Positions 1-7,497 of a DNA stretch of 9,183 nucleotides are shown in pieces; positions within the stretch are counted from its first letter, which is position 1, and the number at the start of each line of letters is the position of its first letter. The stretch covers positions 1 to 9,183 of the forward strand of contig JAHQWX010000050.1 of the NCBI GenBank assembly GCA_029856375.1. The letters are read 5' to 3'. The DNA comes from Promethearchaeia archaeon. Its GTDB lineage: Archaea > Asgardarchaeota > Lokiarchaeia > Sigyniarchaeales > SOKP01. The translations under genes were made by a program, and so were the position numbers. The notes below the pieces were generated by a model. The model ran no database searches. It worked only from the letters and a program-made list of their open reading frames with translations, and had not been told where the DNA came from.

Positions 1-2
1 CG

Positions 3-194
3 AATAACGATCGCATCTTAATTGCCCATTGTAAAGACGACGAGCGAATACCATTCCACAACTTACAATTGATTAAAGAAAAATTAGATTTGAGCGAAAA
101 AAATGTCATAGCATACGAGACTGGTGGGCATTCGTTTAGGGGGAATAGAGAAAACATCTTTAACGAGGCTATTCGTTTTCTCGAACGCGACTAA
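3..194 (+). CDS. alpha/beta hydrolase, C-terminal fragment
   Basis: This is the 3' end (63 codons, TAA at 192-194) of a gene whose start lies left of the window. The visible part matches the last third of a serine alpha/beta hydrolase of the prolyl-oligopeptidase/dienelactone-hydrolase kind. A hydrophobic strand (RILIAH) runs into HCKDDERIP, which fits the family pattern H-G-x-x-D-x-x-V-P, so D13 of the fragment is the likely catalytic acid. Further on, TGGHSFRG places H43 as the likely catalytic histidine, followed by a final amphipathic helix ending FLERD. The nucleophile serine elbow is outside the window. Substrate cannot be inferred: the family includes esterases, peptidases and thioesterases. 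The nearby acyl-CoA synthetase makes an acyl-ester or lipid substrate conceivable, but this is only suggestive. Confidence 0.72.
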   Translation, partial: NNDRILIAHCKDDERIPFHNLQLIKEKLDLSEKNVIAYETGGHSFRGNRENIFNEAIRFLERD

Positions 195-286
195 GAAATT
201 AATCTTTACCTAATCTGAACATTATTGTTCACGCTATTATGGTCGTCTTCGGAAAAATGGAAACATTTTAATACAATTTTCTCGAA

Positions 287-310
287 TTATATTTAAGAAA
301 TTTAAATTAT
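287..310 (+). promoter_or_regulatory. TATA-like promoter region of the acyl-CoA synthetase gene
   Basis: The 162-nt gap between the hydrolase stop and the next start holds two overlapping archaeal TATA-box candidates, TTATATTTAA at 287-296 and TTTAAATTAT at 301-310. With the usual 22-27 nt spacing, transcription would begin at about 317-331 and leave a 25-40 nt leader. The leader has only a weak Shine-Dalgarno-like GATGAG (346-351). I saw nothing else convincing in the gap. Assignment rests on position and composition only; in DNA this AT-rich such matches are common. Confidence 0.4.
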
Positions 311-356
311 CCATGATAACTTATTAAAAAAGAAAATCTAAACTAGATGAGAATTT

Positions 357-2357
357 ATGCCTAAAAACAAATGGAACAAATATCTAAGCATTAATAAATA
401 CGAAAATCTCGCTGAAATGGCCCTTGCGACTGTTAAGAAATACGGTAAGAAAGCCGCAATCAGATGGTTCGCAGAAGATGGCGAGTCTATTGAATATAAT
501 ACTTACGAAGAATTAGGCGGATACATGAAAATGGTGTTCGGTGCCTTGCATTCTCTAGGCTATAGAAACTCCGATCCCATTGCAATTTGTTCAGAAACCC
601 GTCGAGAGTGGGTTTACGCTGATTTAGGTGTTCAAGCTTTAGGTGGGATCACGGTCGCAGTGTACCCAACTTTAAAACCCAAAGAAATTGCGTACATTCT
701 CCAAGATTCTGAAACTAAGTTAATATTCGTCGACACGGAAGAAAATTTAACAAAGATTCTCGCTATCGAGGAGAACTTACCGAATTTAAAAGACATCGTC
801 GTAATTGAGCCGTTTGACGACATGTTCGACAAGGAAAACATTTTCAAGTTCGACGAATTTTTAAGAATTGGGGAATTATACGACAGGGAAAATCCCAAGA
901 TTTTTTTCGATTCCGTATTTGCGATTAAAGAGGACGATTTAGCGAGTTTAATCTACACTTCTGGGACAACGGGCGTTCCCAAGGGAGTAATGCTTACCCA
1001 CAAGAATTTTCTCTCAGACGCGTACCTAGCAATATCGGTTTCGGCAACATTAAGAAAGGGAGAAAAACCGTGGGAAATGGATTTCCTCACGCTTATGCCG
1101 TTTGCTCACTCTTTTGGAAGGACAGTTGATTATTACTGCGTTGTATATGTTGGAGCGACGATGAACATCATAGGAAAGTACGACGCAGAAAAAATTAGGA
1201 AAGGATTTGAGACCTTCAAACCTAACATAGTAGTTGGAATACCTTACCTTTATCAAAAAATTTACAACATCATCCTAGAAGAGGTGGCATCGATGCCAAA
1301 AATGGTCCAAAATGTGTTCAACGCGGCTATAAGAATTGGTAGAGAATATGCAGATTATAAAATAAGGGGCGAAAAACCTCCATTTGGCCTGAGAGTAAAA
1401 GCCAGATTAACAAAACTCGTAGGAAAAGTTATTAGGGGCAAATTAGGAGGTCGTTTAAAAATGATGGTTAGCGGTTCTGCAGCAATTTCAGAGGAGTTAA
1501 TGATTTTTTTCAATGTGTTTGAATTTAATTTGCTGGAAGGTTATGGGCTCACGGAAACTGCGCCTGTGACTCATGTGTTGAGAACTTCTCATAATTCAAA
1601 TTACCATCCGAAAATTGATAACCCAGTTGACGAATACACCAAATTAGGGAAGATCGGACCGACAGTTGACATTGAGGATAATCCATACGAGCCGGTAGAA
1701 CATAAACTAACTCCAGAGGGAGAGCTCTTGATTAGAGGGCCGATGGTAATGAAGGGTTATTGGAAAAAGCCAAAAATTACCGAACAAACGATTGATAAGG
1801 ATGGGTGGTTGTACACTGGAGATTTGGCAGAAATTGACGAAGATGGCTACGCAAGTATTAAAGGGAGAGCGAAGGTTATCATTAAACTAATGACGGGAAA
1901 AATGATAAGTCCCGCCGCCGTTGAAAACTTAATCGTGCCCGCTTCTCGGAAGATTGCTCAAATAATTCTCGTAGGCGACGATAGCAGAAAATACTTAACA
2001 TCTATCATCGTACCGTACCAAGAGCCGTTAAAAGAATACGCTGATCAGAAAAGGATTAAATACGATTCTTTACGCGATTTAATTCACAACAAGGAAGTTC
2101 AAAACATCATCAAGCAAGAAGTTCTCGAGTATTGCGAAGAAGTATCTGATTACGCCACTCCAAAGAAGTTTTTGATAAGCTGTAAAGCGTTCGACGCAAG
2201 CGAAGATTTCGTCACGCCTACCTATAAGTTCAAACGCAACAAAATTTACAGTAGTTTAAAAGACGACATCGATAGGATGTACGAAACTGACGAAGAATTC
2301 GTAGTTGCCGAAAGTCGAGTCACCGATTTCTACGATCAAAGCATGATTATCGCTTGA
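357..2357 (+). CDS. long-chain fatty-acid--CoA ligase (AMP-forming)
   Basis: Activates a fatty acid to acyl-CoA through an acyl-adenylate, feeding beta-oxidation or lipid acylation. The ANL superfamily motifs occur in order over 666 residues. An N-terminal YPTLKP segment is typical of long-chain ligases. The ATP/phosphate loop YTSGTTGVPKG is at 200-210, LMPFAHSFGR at 246-255, YGLTET at 396-401, and the ribose-binding YTGDL at 486-490 (D489). The hinge GRAK is at 503-506, and the C-terminal TPTYKFKR at 620-627 carries the likely catalytic lysine K624. The length fits the long-chain (ACSL/FadD15-like) branch rather than short acetyl-CoA synthetases. The hinge region reads IKLMTGKMIS, resembling the VKLQAGEYVS form I recall for eukaryotic ACSL proteins. 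There is no signal peptide or clear membrane segment, so it is probably cytosolic or peripheral. Start: ATG at 357 with weak GATGAG upstream. Exact chain length is inferred. Confidence 0.93.
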   Translation: MPKNKWNKYLSINKYENLAEMALATVKKYGKKAAIRWFAEDGESIEYNTYEELGGYMKMVFGALHSLGYRNSDPIAICSETRREWVYADLGVQALGGITVAVYPTLKPKEIAYILQDSETKLIFVDTEENLTKILAIEENLPNLKDIVVIEPFDDMFDKENIFKFDEFLRIGELYDRENPKIFFDSVFAIKEDDLASLIYTSGTTGVPKGVMLTHKNFLSDAYLAISVSATLRKGEKPWEMDFLTLMPFAHSFGRTVDYYCVVYVGATMNIIGKYDAEKIRKGFETFKPNIVVGIPYLYQKIYNIILEEVASMPKMVQNVFNAAIRIGREYADYKIRGEKPPFGLRVKARLTKLVGKVIRGKLGGRLKMMVSGSAAISEELMIFFNVFEFNLLEGYGLTETAPVTHVLRTSHNSNYHPKIDNPVDEYTKLGKIGPTVDIEDNPYEPVEHKLTPEGELLIRGPMVMKGYWKKPKITEQTIDKDGWLYTGDLAEIDEDGYASIKGRAKVIIKLMTGKMISPAAVENLIVPASRKIAQIILVGDDSRKYLTSIIVPYQEPLKEYADQKRIKYDSLRDLIHNKEVQNIIKQEVLEYCEEVSDYATPKKFLISCKAFDASEDFVTPTYKFKRNKIYSSLKDDIDRMYETDEEFVVAESRVTDFYDQSMIIA

Positions 2358-2370
2358 GCAATATCTATAA

Positions 2371-2393
2371 AATTTTTCTTTACATCTCTTTTA
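2371..2393 (+). terminator. candidate T-rich terminator after the acyl-CoA synthetase
   Basis: Sixteen nt after the TGA stop, the + strand has a run of five T followed by CTTTACATCTCTTTT, with no stable hairpin before it. Archaeal RNA polymerase commonly terminates at clustered oligo-T without a stem. The next gene has its own TATA-like element immediately downstream (2403-2413), so termination here would be sensible. This is an inference from composition and position. Confidence 0.3.
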
Positions 2394-2402
2394 CATAAAT
2401 AG

Positions 2403-2413
2403 TTTTATTTATA
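2403..2413 (+). promoter_or_regulatory. TATA-like box of the prs gene
   Basis: TTTTATTTATA sits 33-43 nt before the prs ATG. A start site about 25 nt downstream would fall near 2433, just ahead of the Shine-Dalgarno sequence, giving a very short leader of about a dozen bases. No other TATA-like element fits better. The ATTATAAT at about 2424-2431 would place the start site inside the gene. Confidence 0.4.
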
Positions 2414-2433
2414 GCTCTGTAGATTATAATATT

Positions 2434-2439
2434 AGGTGA
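2434..2439 (+). promoter_or_regulatory. Shine-Dalgarno of prs
   Basis: AGGTGA lies 6 nt before the ATG at 2446 and matches the core of the archaeal AGGAGGTGATC consensus. It supports this start. It is the clearest ribosome-binding site in the window; the other genes have weak sites or none. Confidence 0.6.
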
Positions 2440-2445
2440 AAAAAA

Positions 2446-3348
2446 ATGGGTAAAATACTTATCGTTGGTCCCTCCTCGCAGCTACTTGGCGTCAGAATTG
2501 CGAAATTACTTAACATTGACGTGATTACGACTGAAACTAAAAAATTTCCCGATGGAGAGAATTACTTAAGATTAAATATAGACGATGAATCGATTATTGA
2601 AGGAAACGATGTTATAATCATTCACACAACCGGTGCGAGCGTCAAGGAAAATCAAAACGCGAGAATAATGGAGCTATTAATGATGATCTCGTCGGTGAAA
2701 AGAATGAACGCTAAAAGTATTGCGGTCGTGGTTCCGTATTTAGCCTACGCCAGGCAAGATAAAATATTTAGGCCCGGTGAGAGTAAATTTGCCAACGTTA
2801 TTGTTAGGATTCTTGATTCGTTTGGAATTGATAAATTTTACACGGTCGACGTTCACGCGCCCGAAACGCTAAACGAATTCTCAATACCGGCAAAAAACCT
2901 CGATCCCATGCCCCTTCTCGCTAGTTATATAAAGTCAATGGGACTAAAAGATCCTGTAGTTATAGCTCCTGATAAAGGAGCCGTTGCTCGTTCTGAGCGA
3001 TTTGCTGAACATATCGGGAACGAAATTAAAGTGCATTACTTTAGCAAGGAGAGGGATGTAAGAACTGGGGAAGTCGAGATGTTTGCCGATGTAGATTTAG
3101 CCGGAAAAGACGCTGTTATCGCAGACGATATAATCGCTACTGGTGGGACAATGGCAAACGCAATTAAAATCGCTAAAAAATGCGGTGCGAATAAAATCAT
3201 CGCCGTTGGCACTCACGCACTACTGCTGGAGAACGCTTCGTACCGAATTTTAAACGCTGGGGCAGACGAGATCATTGGCACCGATTCAATTGAGTCCCCG
3301 GTAAGTAAAGTGAGTCTCGCTGAACTTATCGCAAAGGAATTAAAGTGA
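2446..3348 (+). CDS. prs: ribose-phosphate pyrophosphokinase (PRPP synthetase)
   Basis: Transfers pyrophosphate from ATP to ribose 5-phosphate to give PRPP, the precursor for purines, pyrimidines, NAD, histidine and tryptophan; a cytosolic enzyme. All family motifs are present in the 300 residues. KFPDGE is at 33-38, the ATP-binding YARQDKIFRPGE at 101-112, and metal/ATP-binding VDVH at 134-137. APDKGA is at 174-179, the catalytic flexible loop with K201 and R203 follows, and the PRPP-binding signature DDIIATGGT is at 227-235. The protein starts directly at the first beta strand (KILIVGP) and is slightly shorter than bacterial Prs (about 315 aa), as is usual in archaea. The start is fixed by the AGGTGA site 6 nt upstream. 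The stop TGA (3346-3348) lies inside the last codons of the convergent kinase gene. Whether it is feedback-inhibited by ADP cannot be read from the sequence. Confidence 0.95.
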   Translation: MGKILIVGPSSQLLGVRIAKLLNIDVITTETKKFPDGENYLRLNIDDESIIEGNDVIIIHTTGASVKENQNARIMELLMMISSVKRMNAKSIAVVVPYLAYARQDKIFRPGESKFANVIVRILDSFGIDKFYTVDVHAPETLNEFSIPAKNLDPMPLLASYIKSMGLKDPVVIAPDKGAVARSERFAEHIGNEIKVHYFSKERDVRTGEVEMFADVDLAGKDAVIADDIIATGGTMANAIKIAKKCGANKIIAVGTHALLLENASYRILNAGADEIIGTDSIESPVSKVSLAELIAKELK

Positions 3349-3903
3349 AGAACTTAAGTCATTTATCACTAATTCCACGATTGTGCGCGTTTTCTTTTGC
3401 AATTCTTCGATCGTTCCGTCGTTGTTGATTTTATAATTAGCGTTTTCAATTACATCAAGCAAGCCGTATTTAATTTCCCTATTATCTCGCTCTTTTAAAT
3501 CGTCAATATTTAGCGAATCGTCTTCTCTTCCCCTTTCCATTAGGCGCTCATGCCTTAGTTTATCGTCGACAACGAAGGCTATTATCGGAAATTTCCAATA
3601 ATTTCTAAAAATTTCCACTTCGAACATCGATCTCAACCCGTCAATGAATATCACCTTGGTGGGAATAGCTTTTACAATCTCGACCAATCTCCTCGCAACG
3701 ATGTCTTCTCCAAATTCTTTTCTCAACTCCTTACCGATCAAGCCAAGATTTTCGTCCGTATGAAGCAAATTTCTCGAATCTGCTTCTTGTCTCACGACAT
3801 TCCCTAAAGTAGCAATCTCTCCTAAATCTAACACGCTTTCCAAAGCAACTGTTTTACCAGCGCCTGGTAGACCAACGAACCCAATAACGATTTTTTCGAT
3901 CAT
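3340..3903 (-). CDS. UPF0200-family P-loop nucleotide kinase-like protein
   Basis: A 187-aa P-loop NTPase of the archaeal UPF0200 group, related to adenylate kinase and dephospho-CoA kinase. The Walker A loop GLPGAGKT is at 11-18. TDENLG (49-54) and the strand VIFIDGLRS (84-92, with D88 as a Walker-B-like acid) are family hallmarks. An arginine-rich lid runs from R117 to R126 (RHERLMERGRED), followed by ERDNREIKYG (138-147). All of these I recognise from archaeal members such as the Methanocaldococcus protein family. The fold implies phosphoryl transfer from ATP or GTP to a small nucleotide-like substrate, but the family's substrate is not settled to my knowledge. The gene is convergent with prs and overlaps it by 9 nt. 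Its ATG (3901-3903) faces the surface-protein gene across a 136-nt control region. No good Shine-Dalgarno is visible upstream. Confidence 0.85.
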   Translation of the reverse strand: MIEKIVIGFVGLPGAGKTVALESVLDLGEIATLGNVVRQEADSRNLLHTDENLGLIGKELRKEFGEDIVARRLVEIVKAIPTKVIFIDGLRSMFEVEIFRNYWKFPIIAFVVDDKLRHERLMERGREDDSLNIDDLKERDNREIKYGLLDVIENANYKINNDGTIEELQKKTRTIVELVINDLSSSL

Positions 3904-3940
3904 TAGAAAATCAAGATTAATTTGTCAAGAAATTTGCATA

Positions 3941-3961
3941 ATTCGACAGAATGTGTCGAAT
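3941..3961. promoter_or_regulatory. perfect 8-bp inverted repeat, candidate operator
   Basis: ATTCGACA (3941-3948) and TGTCGAAT (3954-3961) are exact reverse complements separated by GAATG. The element lies in the divergent region between the kinase gene on - and the surface-protein gene on +. Its right arm touches the TATA-like element of the minus gene, and its left arm lies near that gene's predicted start site. This is where a dimeric archaeal repressor would block TBP/TFB or polymerase. Alternatively it forms a hairpin in the 5' leader of the kinase mRNA. The factor is unknown. Confidence 0.45.
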
Positions 3962-3970
3962 ATTTAATTT
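3960..3970 (-). promoter_or_regulatory. TATA-like box for the UPF0200 kinase gene
   Basis: Read on the minus strand this is AAATTAAATAT. A start site about 25 nt downstream would be near 3940, giving a leader of roughly 35-40 nt before the ATG at 3903. Support is positional only. The region is very AT-rich, so the match by itself is weak. Confidence 0.3.
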
Positions 3971-3973
3971 GAT

Positions 3974-3997
3974 CTAATAATTTAAATTACTTATTAG
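3974..3997 (+). promoter_or_regulatory. TATA-like box TTTAAATT framed by a 7-bp inverted repeat
   Basis: TTTAAATT at 3981-3988 is a plausible TATA box for the surface-protein gene, with a predicted start site near 4010 and a leader of about 30 nt. It is flanked symmetrically by CTAATAA (3974-3980) and TTATTAG (3991-3997), a perfect inverted repeat with a 10-nt spacer. The arms could be an operator that covers the TATA box, but they are AT-only apart from the outer C/G, so chance occurrence is possible. A purine-rich AGGCGGA at 4024-4030 is the nearest Shine-Dalgarno-like sequence, 9 nt before the ATG. Confidence 0.35.
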
Positions 3998-4039
3998 TAT
4001 TATAATTTTTTTAAGACTATATTAGGCGGAAAGATCGCG

Positions 4040-7000
4040 ATGAGAGCCTGTAATACAAAAATTTTTAACAAGAGGTCCTTATCGCTTGGGCTATTATTGT
4101 CTCTATTTATATTTCCGATTCTTTCGCCAATATTTCTACTCTATAAAGCGAAATTACCTAAAATTGACGAATTTAGCGACGATCCACCTTCAGATAAACT
4201 AATTGATAGGGAAGAAATTCGTACGCACAGCGACCTCATCGACGGTCCTTATTTAAGAGAAGATTCCAACTCTATTGATTTAAACGGTTCCATATATTTA
4301 GCTTTAAACGATTCTTCTTTTTGCAGGACCCTTGAATTCAACATAACCGAGATATCTGAAACGAGAGATTTTATTACAAACGGTGAGTTCGATAACAACA
4401 TCGATAATTGGGAATTAAACGACCAGAACGATGTTTCACTTTATTGGGATACCCAAAACAAAACAATTGAATTGAACATTACCGGGATCGAGGGAACTCA
4501 TCTATTAAAGCCAATGGGGAACTGGTCAGGTATCGAATATTTTAATAGTCTTATTAATTGGTCGCTATCTACTAACGCGAGCTCAAATTTTCAGCGTTCT
4601 CGTTCGTTCATTTATAGGAAAAGTACTCCATCTTCAATGATGCATCATTATTCGGGAAACAAACATATCGAAGCAAATAGTTCATACTCCTTCATTTACA
4701 ATGGATCTTCATTAAGTTCGGCGAATCTTTCCATTTGGTATAGGAGAAAAATTGATACAACTCCTGAAATTTATAGCATCGAAGTTAGAGCTTATTTGGT
4801 TTTTCCCAATAAAACTTCAATTTTGCTTGAAAATTGGTACGATAAAGATTCAAACTCTCCGGGTAGTGATTTTGATGATGGTGCTTTTTTAAATAAGAAA
4901 TTCGAAAATCTTGCAAACTACTTTAATGAACAAGGGAATTATACTGTTGTTCTGTGTTCTCGACATAATCTTACTGGTGCTTCAGGGATGAATTCGTATG
5001 CTTTTTTCGACGATATTGAATTAGAAATCAATTATACTGCTAAGGATATAAATAAAAGCGATTCAATCGGGTTTTTCGAAACTGTGTATTACAATAGAAC
5101 GACCTTAAACGATGGAACCCTAAACTTCACCTATCATGTTCCTGAAAAATTCGACCATATCAACCAATCGTTCGTGAATTTGAGCTTTTGGGTAAACAAC
5201 CAGCGGTATAATGTGAACTCGATGGATAAGATTGAGAACGATACTTGGATCTCGGAATCAATTGATGTGAATAAAGCTCATATAAATGGCTACGATTTAA
5301 ACATTACATTTGGATTATTCTTCGATGATTCGACCTCGATTTATCCGAACGAGAGCTTCGCAATTTATTTTGACAATATTAGTTTTATTATACCTGCTGG
5401 ATCTACGCCTATTCAAATAGCGCTGAATTTAAACTCAACGGCGGACGATCAAACCTACGAATTTGAGCAAGGTGCCAACGGAATTGTGTTATCTCTAACT
5501 AAATCTAGCGATTACTGGAGAGCGGGAGGGAATTATCAGTTCGATCTGATTACAAACACAACCGGGGTTCAAATAACCATCGTCCTTATTGCGACTATAC
5601 TTACTTGGAGAGACGTACTAATAATGGAGTCTGAAGAAGTATCAGACCTTTTGAATCAAACGTTCATTTCCATTAATAATCAGATGATCGATACCATGGC
5701 TAACATATCGTACGAGTTCGAGTCAAATTCAACGTTTTTAGATATTTTAGATTTAGTGGGTAAGGGAGATGTGAGCACAGCGAGAAAAAAATGTACTCTA
5801 ATTAGTCCCACTTTTGAAGGTTTCTTCAACTTAGTTATCAATTCTCTAGAGACCTATTTCAATCAAAATAACGACCCAGTTCCAATAGAGAATTACACGA
5901 ATGTTTTTTCAAGAATGCACGACTTATTTGTAAGCTTAACGCAAAAAAAAGACGATTTACAGCAAATAACTGAACGCTTAACTCAAGAATTATCGGCGTT
6001 AGACACGATCCAGACAGAAGAATTAGCTGCTTTCTCGACCAGTTTAGCCACCTTTACCTCAAGCGTGCCTGCAGGGTATCCCATAAACGATATTTTAGAT
6101 CTTATTGATGTTATTAAACAAAGAATTGTCGACTCGGTAAACTTTCAAAAAGAAATAGTAACGATTCCAGCAATATTAAATTCCCCCCAGATTGGAAGCG
6201 TTGATTTGAAAATTATTCCTAATAATATATTTCGAGTTTTAGCTTTATCCGAAGGCGATTTCCCTTTACTATTTCAATACCTTTCAAGCGATGCGGAACC
6301 GTTTTTCCAAATAGGATATTCGTCAATTCCAATCACGTATCAAGATTCTCTTACCTCGTATTCGATTAAAGAAATGGTGTTATCCGAACTCGACAAGATA
6401 CCATTTACTCACATCCAAATACTCTTAGACTATTATTTATGCTGGTACGGAAATAAGTACATTTTAAACAAACTTAATCAATTTCTTGTGGATGGAATTT
6501 CAAACTCGTCTAAACTATCCCAATTAGATAAAGATATAGTATGTACCTTCTCGGACTCTACTAATTTCTTACAATCAGGTGAAATTATCTCTCAAAATGT
6601 CACAGTTAACAAAAAGAACGCCTTACAGGGAACCACCGAAGGCGTTTTAACCATTAAAAACGAATTTTTTGTGCAAAACGATTCGACTAAGATTACGATC
6701 CTAAACGCAATTTGCAAAAAAAGCGTTCAAATCGATCAAAACTCCAGTATTAGCTTAGAAATCCCTTTATTCGCTCAAAATTCAATTTTAAACATGTATT
6801 TTTTTGATGCGCTCAACAACGATAAATTAGAAGTCTTGCCAGTTAATCTATATCAAGAAATGGTACATAACGGAGAGCAAATATACAATTACACCGGTCA
6901 AATTGAAATTAACGACGAAAAAGGCAATTATCTTTATTTCCCCGAAGAAATATTTTTTAACCTCTCGATTAATTCTGCTACTATAACCATTGAAGTTCCA

Positions 7001-7474
7001 GTTATAATTGGGATTATTAACGGAGCAAATAATGTACTTAACACCACCAACGTGGGGATCGGCTTCGCAGATTCAATCTTATTCGATCCTTCGCTACTTG
7101 AGATTACTCAAAATATCGAAAATAAGACGATCGAAGGAAATTTCGATTATTTTAAAATAAAATTAACTCTCCCTAATCTTCAAACCACCTACTACAAATT
7201 AAATCTTTCCTTAAATGCGTTTGAAAACGGAATTAAATTATCAGTTAATGGTATTGGTATTAACATTTTAATAACCGATGTATATACTTTCGAAGTAAAA
7301 ATATCTTCAGCGATCTTTATCGCCACGCTGATACTGGCAATAATCGCGATTTCAGCTCTATTTATTGTTCGTCTGCAACAAAGATTTTTCATTAAGAATA
7401 AAAAATTAGTGAGAAAATTAGAATCGGAAGTATTAAAAGACATAAAGTCTCATAAGGACACGAATAAAATTTAA
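4040..7474 (+). CDS. large membrane-anchored, sequon-rich surface protein
   Basis: I do not recognise a named family over the full 1144 residues. Topology is clear. A basic N-terminus (KR at 11-12) precedes a hydrophobic signal/anchor segment at about 14-34. A long external region follows, then a C-terminal membrane helix at about 1088-1110 and a basic 34-residue tail predicted to be cytoplasmic. Residues 114-123 (NGEFDNNIDN, then W124) resemble the opening strand of jelly-roll carbohydrate-binding-type domains. Two similar beta modules end in AFFDDIELEI (321-330) and AIYFDNISFI (441-450). Each also contains an NLS-[IF]-W strand, at 229-233 and 380-384. Residues about 530-700 are mainly helical, with a heptad-like stretch at 630-668. 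About 700-820 is mixed, and 830-1080 is again beta-rich. By hand I count about 39 N-X-S/T sequons, none between 621 and 821. The protein is likely N-glycosylated on the cell surface, as an adhesin, envelope component or sensor ectodomain. Function remains unknown. Confidence 0.85.
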   Translation: MRACNTKIFNKRSLSLGLLLSLFIFPILSPIFLLYKAKLPKIDEFSDDPPSDKLIDREEIRTHSDLIDGPYLREDSNSIDLNGSIYLALNDSSFCRTLEFNITEISETRDFITNGEFDNNIDNWELNDQNDVSLYWDTQNKTIELNITGIEGTHLLKPMGNWSGIEYFNSLINWSLSTNASSNFQRSRSFIYRKSTPSSMMHHYSGNKHIEANSSYSFIYNGSSLSSANLSIWYRRKIDTTPEIYSIEVRAYLVFPNKTSILLENWYDKDSNSPGSDFDDGAFLNKKFENLANYFNEQGNYTVVLCSRHNLTGASGMNSYAFFDDIELEINYTAKDINKSDSIGFFETVYYNRTTLNDGTLNFTYHVPEKFDHINQSFVNLSFWVNNQRYNVNSMDKIENDTWISESIDVNKAHINGYDLNITFGLFFDDSTSIYPNESFAIYFDNISFIIPAGSTPIQIALNLNSTADDQTYEFEQGANGIVLSLTKSSDYWRAGGNYQFDLITNTTGVQITIVLIATILTWRDVLIMESEEVSDLLNQTFISINNQMIDTMANISYEFESNSTFLDILDLVGKGDVSTARKKCTLISPTFEGFFNLVINSLETYFNQNNDPVPIENYTNVFSRMHDLFVSLTQKKDDLQQITERLTQELSALDTIQTEELAAFSTSLATFTSSVPAGYPINDILDLIDVIKQRIVDSVNFQKEIVTIPAILNSPQIGSVDLKIIPNNIFRVLALSEGDFPLLFQYLSSDAEPFFQIGYSSIPITYQDSLTSYSIKEMVLSELDKIPFTHIQILLDYYLCWYGNKYILNKLNQFLVDGISNSSKLSQLDKDIVCTFSDSTNFLQSGEIISQNVTVNKKNALQGTTEGVLTIKNEFFVQNDSTKITILNAICKKSVQIDQNSSISLEIPLFAQNSILNMYFFDALNNDKLEVLPVNLYQEMVHNGEQIYNYTGQIEINDEKGNYLYFPEEIFFNLSINSATITIEVPVIIGIINGANNVLNTTNVGIGFADSILFDPSLLEITQNIENKTIEGNFDYFKIKLTLPNLQTTYYKLNLSLNAFENGIKLSVNGIGINILITDVYTFEVKISSAIFIATLILAIIAISALFIVRLQQRFFIKNKKLVRKLESEVLKDIKSHKDTNKI

Positions 7475-7497
7475 TATAGCTCCAAAACTAAGTAGTG

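Noticed and set aside
313..327. Four-codon upstream reading frame (ATG ATA ACT TAT TAA) before the acyl-CoA synthetase
   Set aside because: Probably lies at or before the predicted transcription start, has no ribosome-binding site, and is expected by chance in AT-rich DNA.
632..1256. Minus-strand open frames of 88 and 68 codons within the acyl-CoA synthetase gene
   Set aside because: The + strand here encodes strongly conserved ligase motifs; the opposite frames have no domain signature and no ribosome-binding site.
5567..5608. Possible extra membrane helix at residues 510-523 of the surface protein
   Set aside because: The hydrophobic run is only about 14 residues and sits in a beta-rich section between sequons at 506 and 540, which should both be external; a buried strand is more likely.
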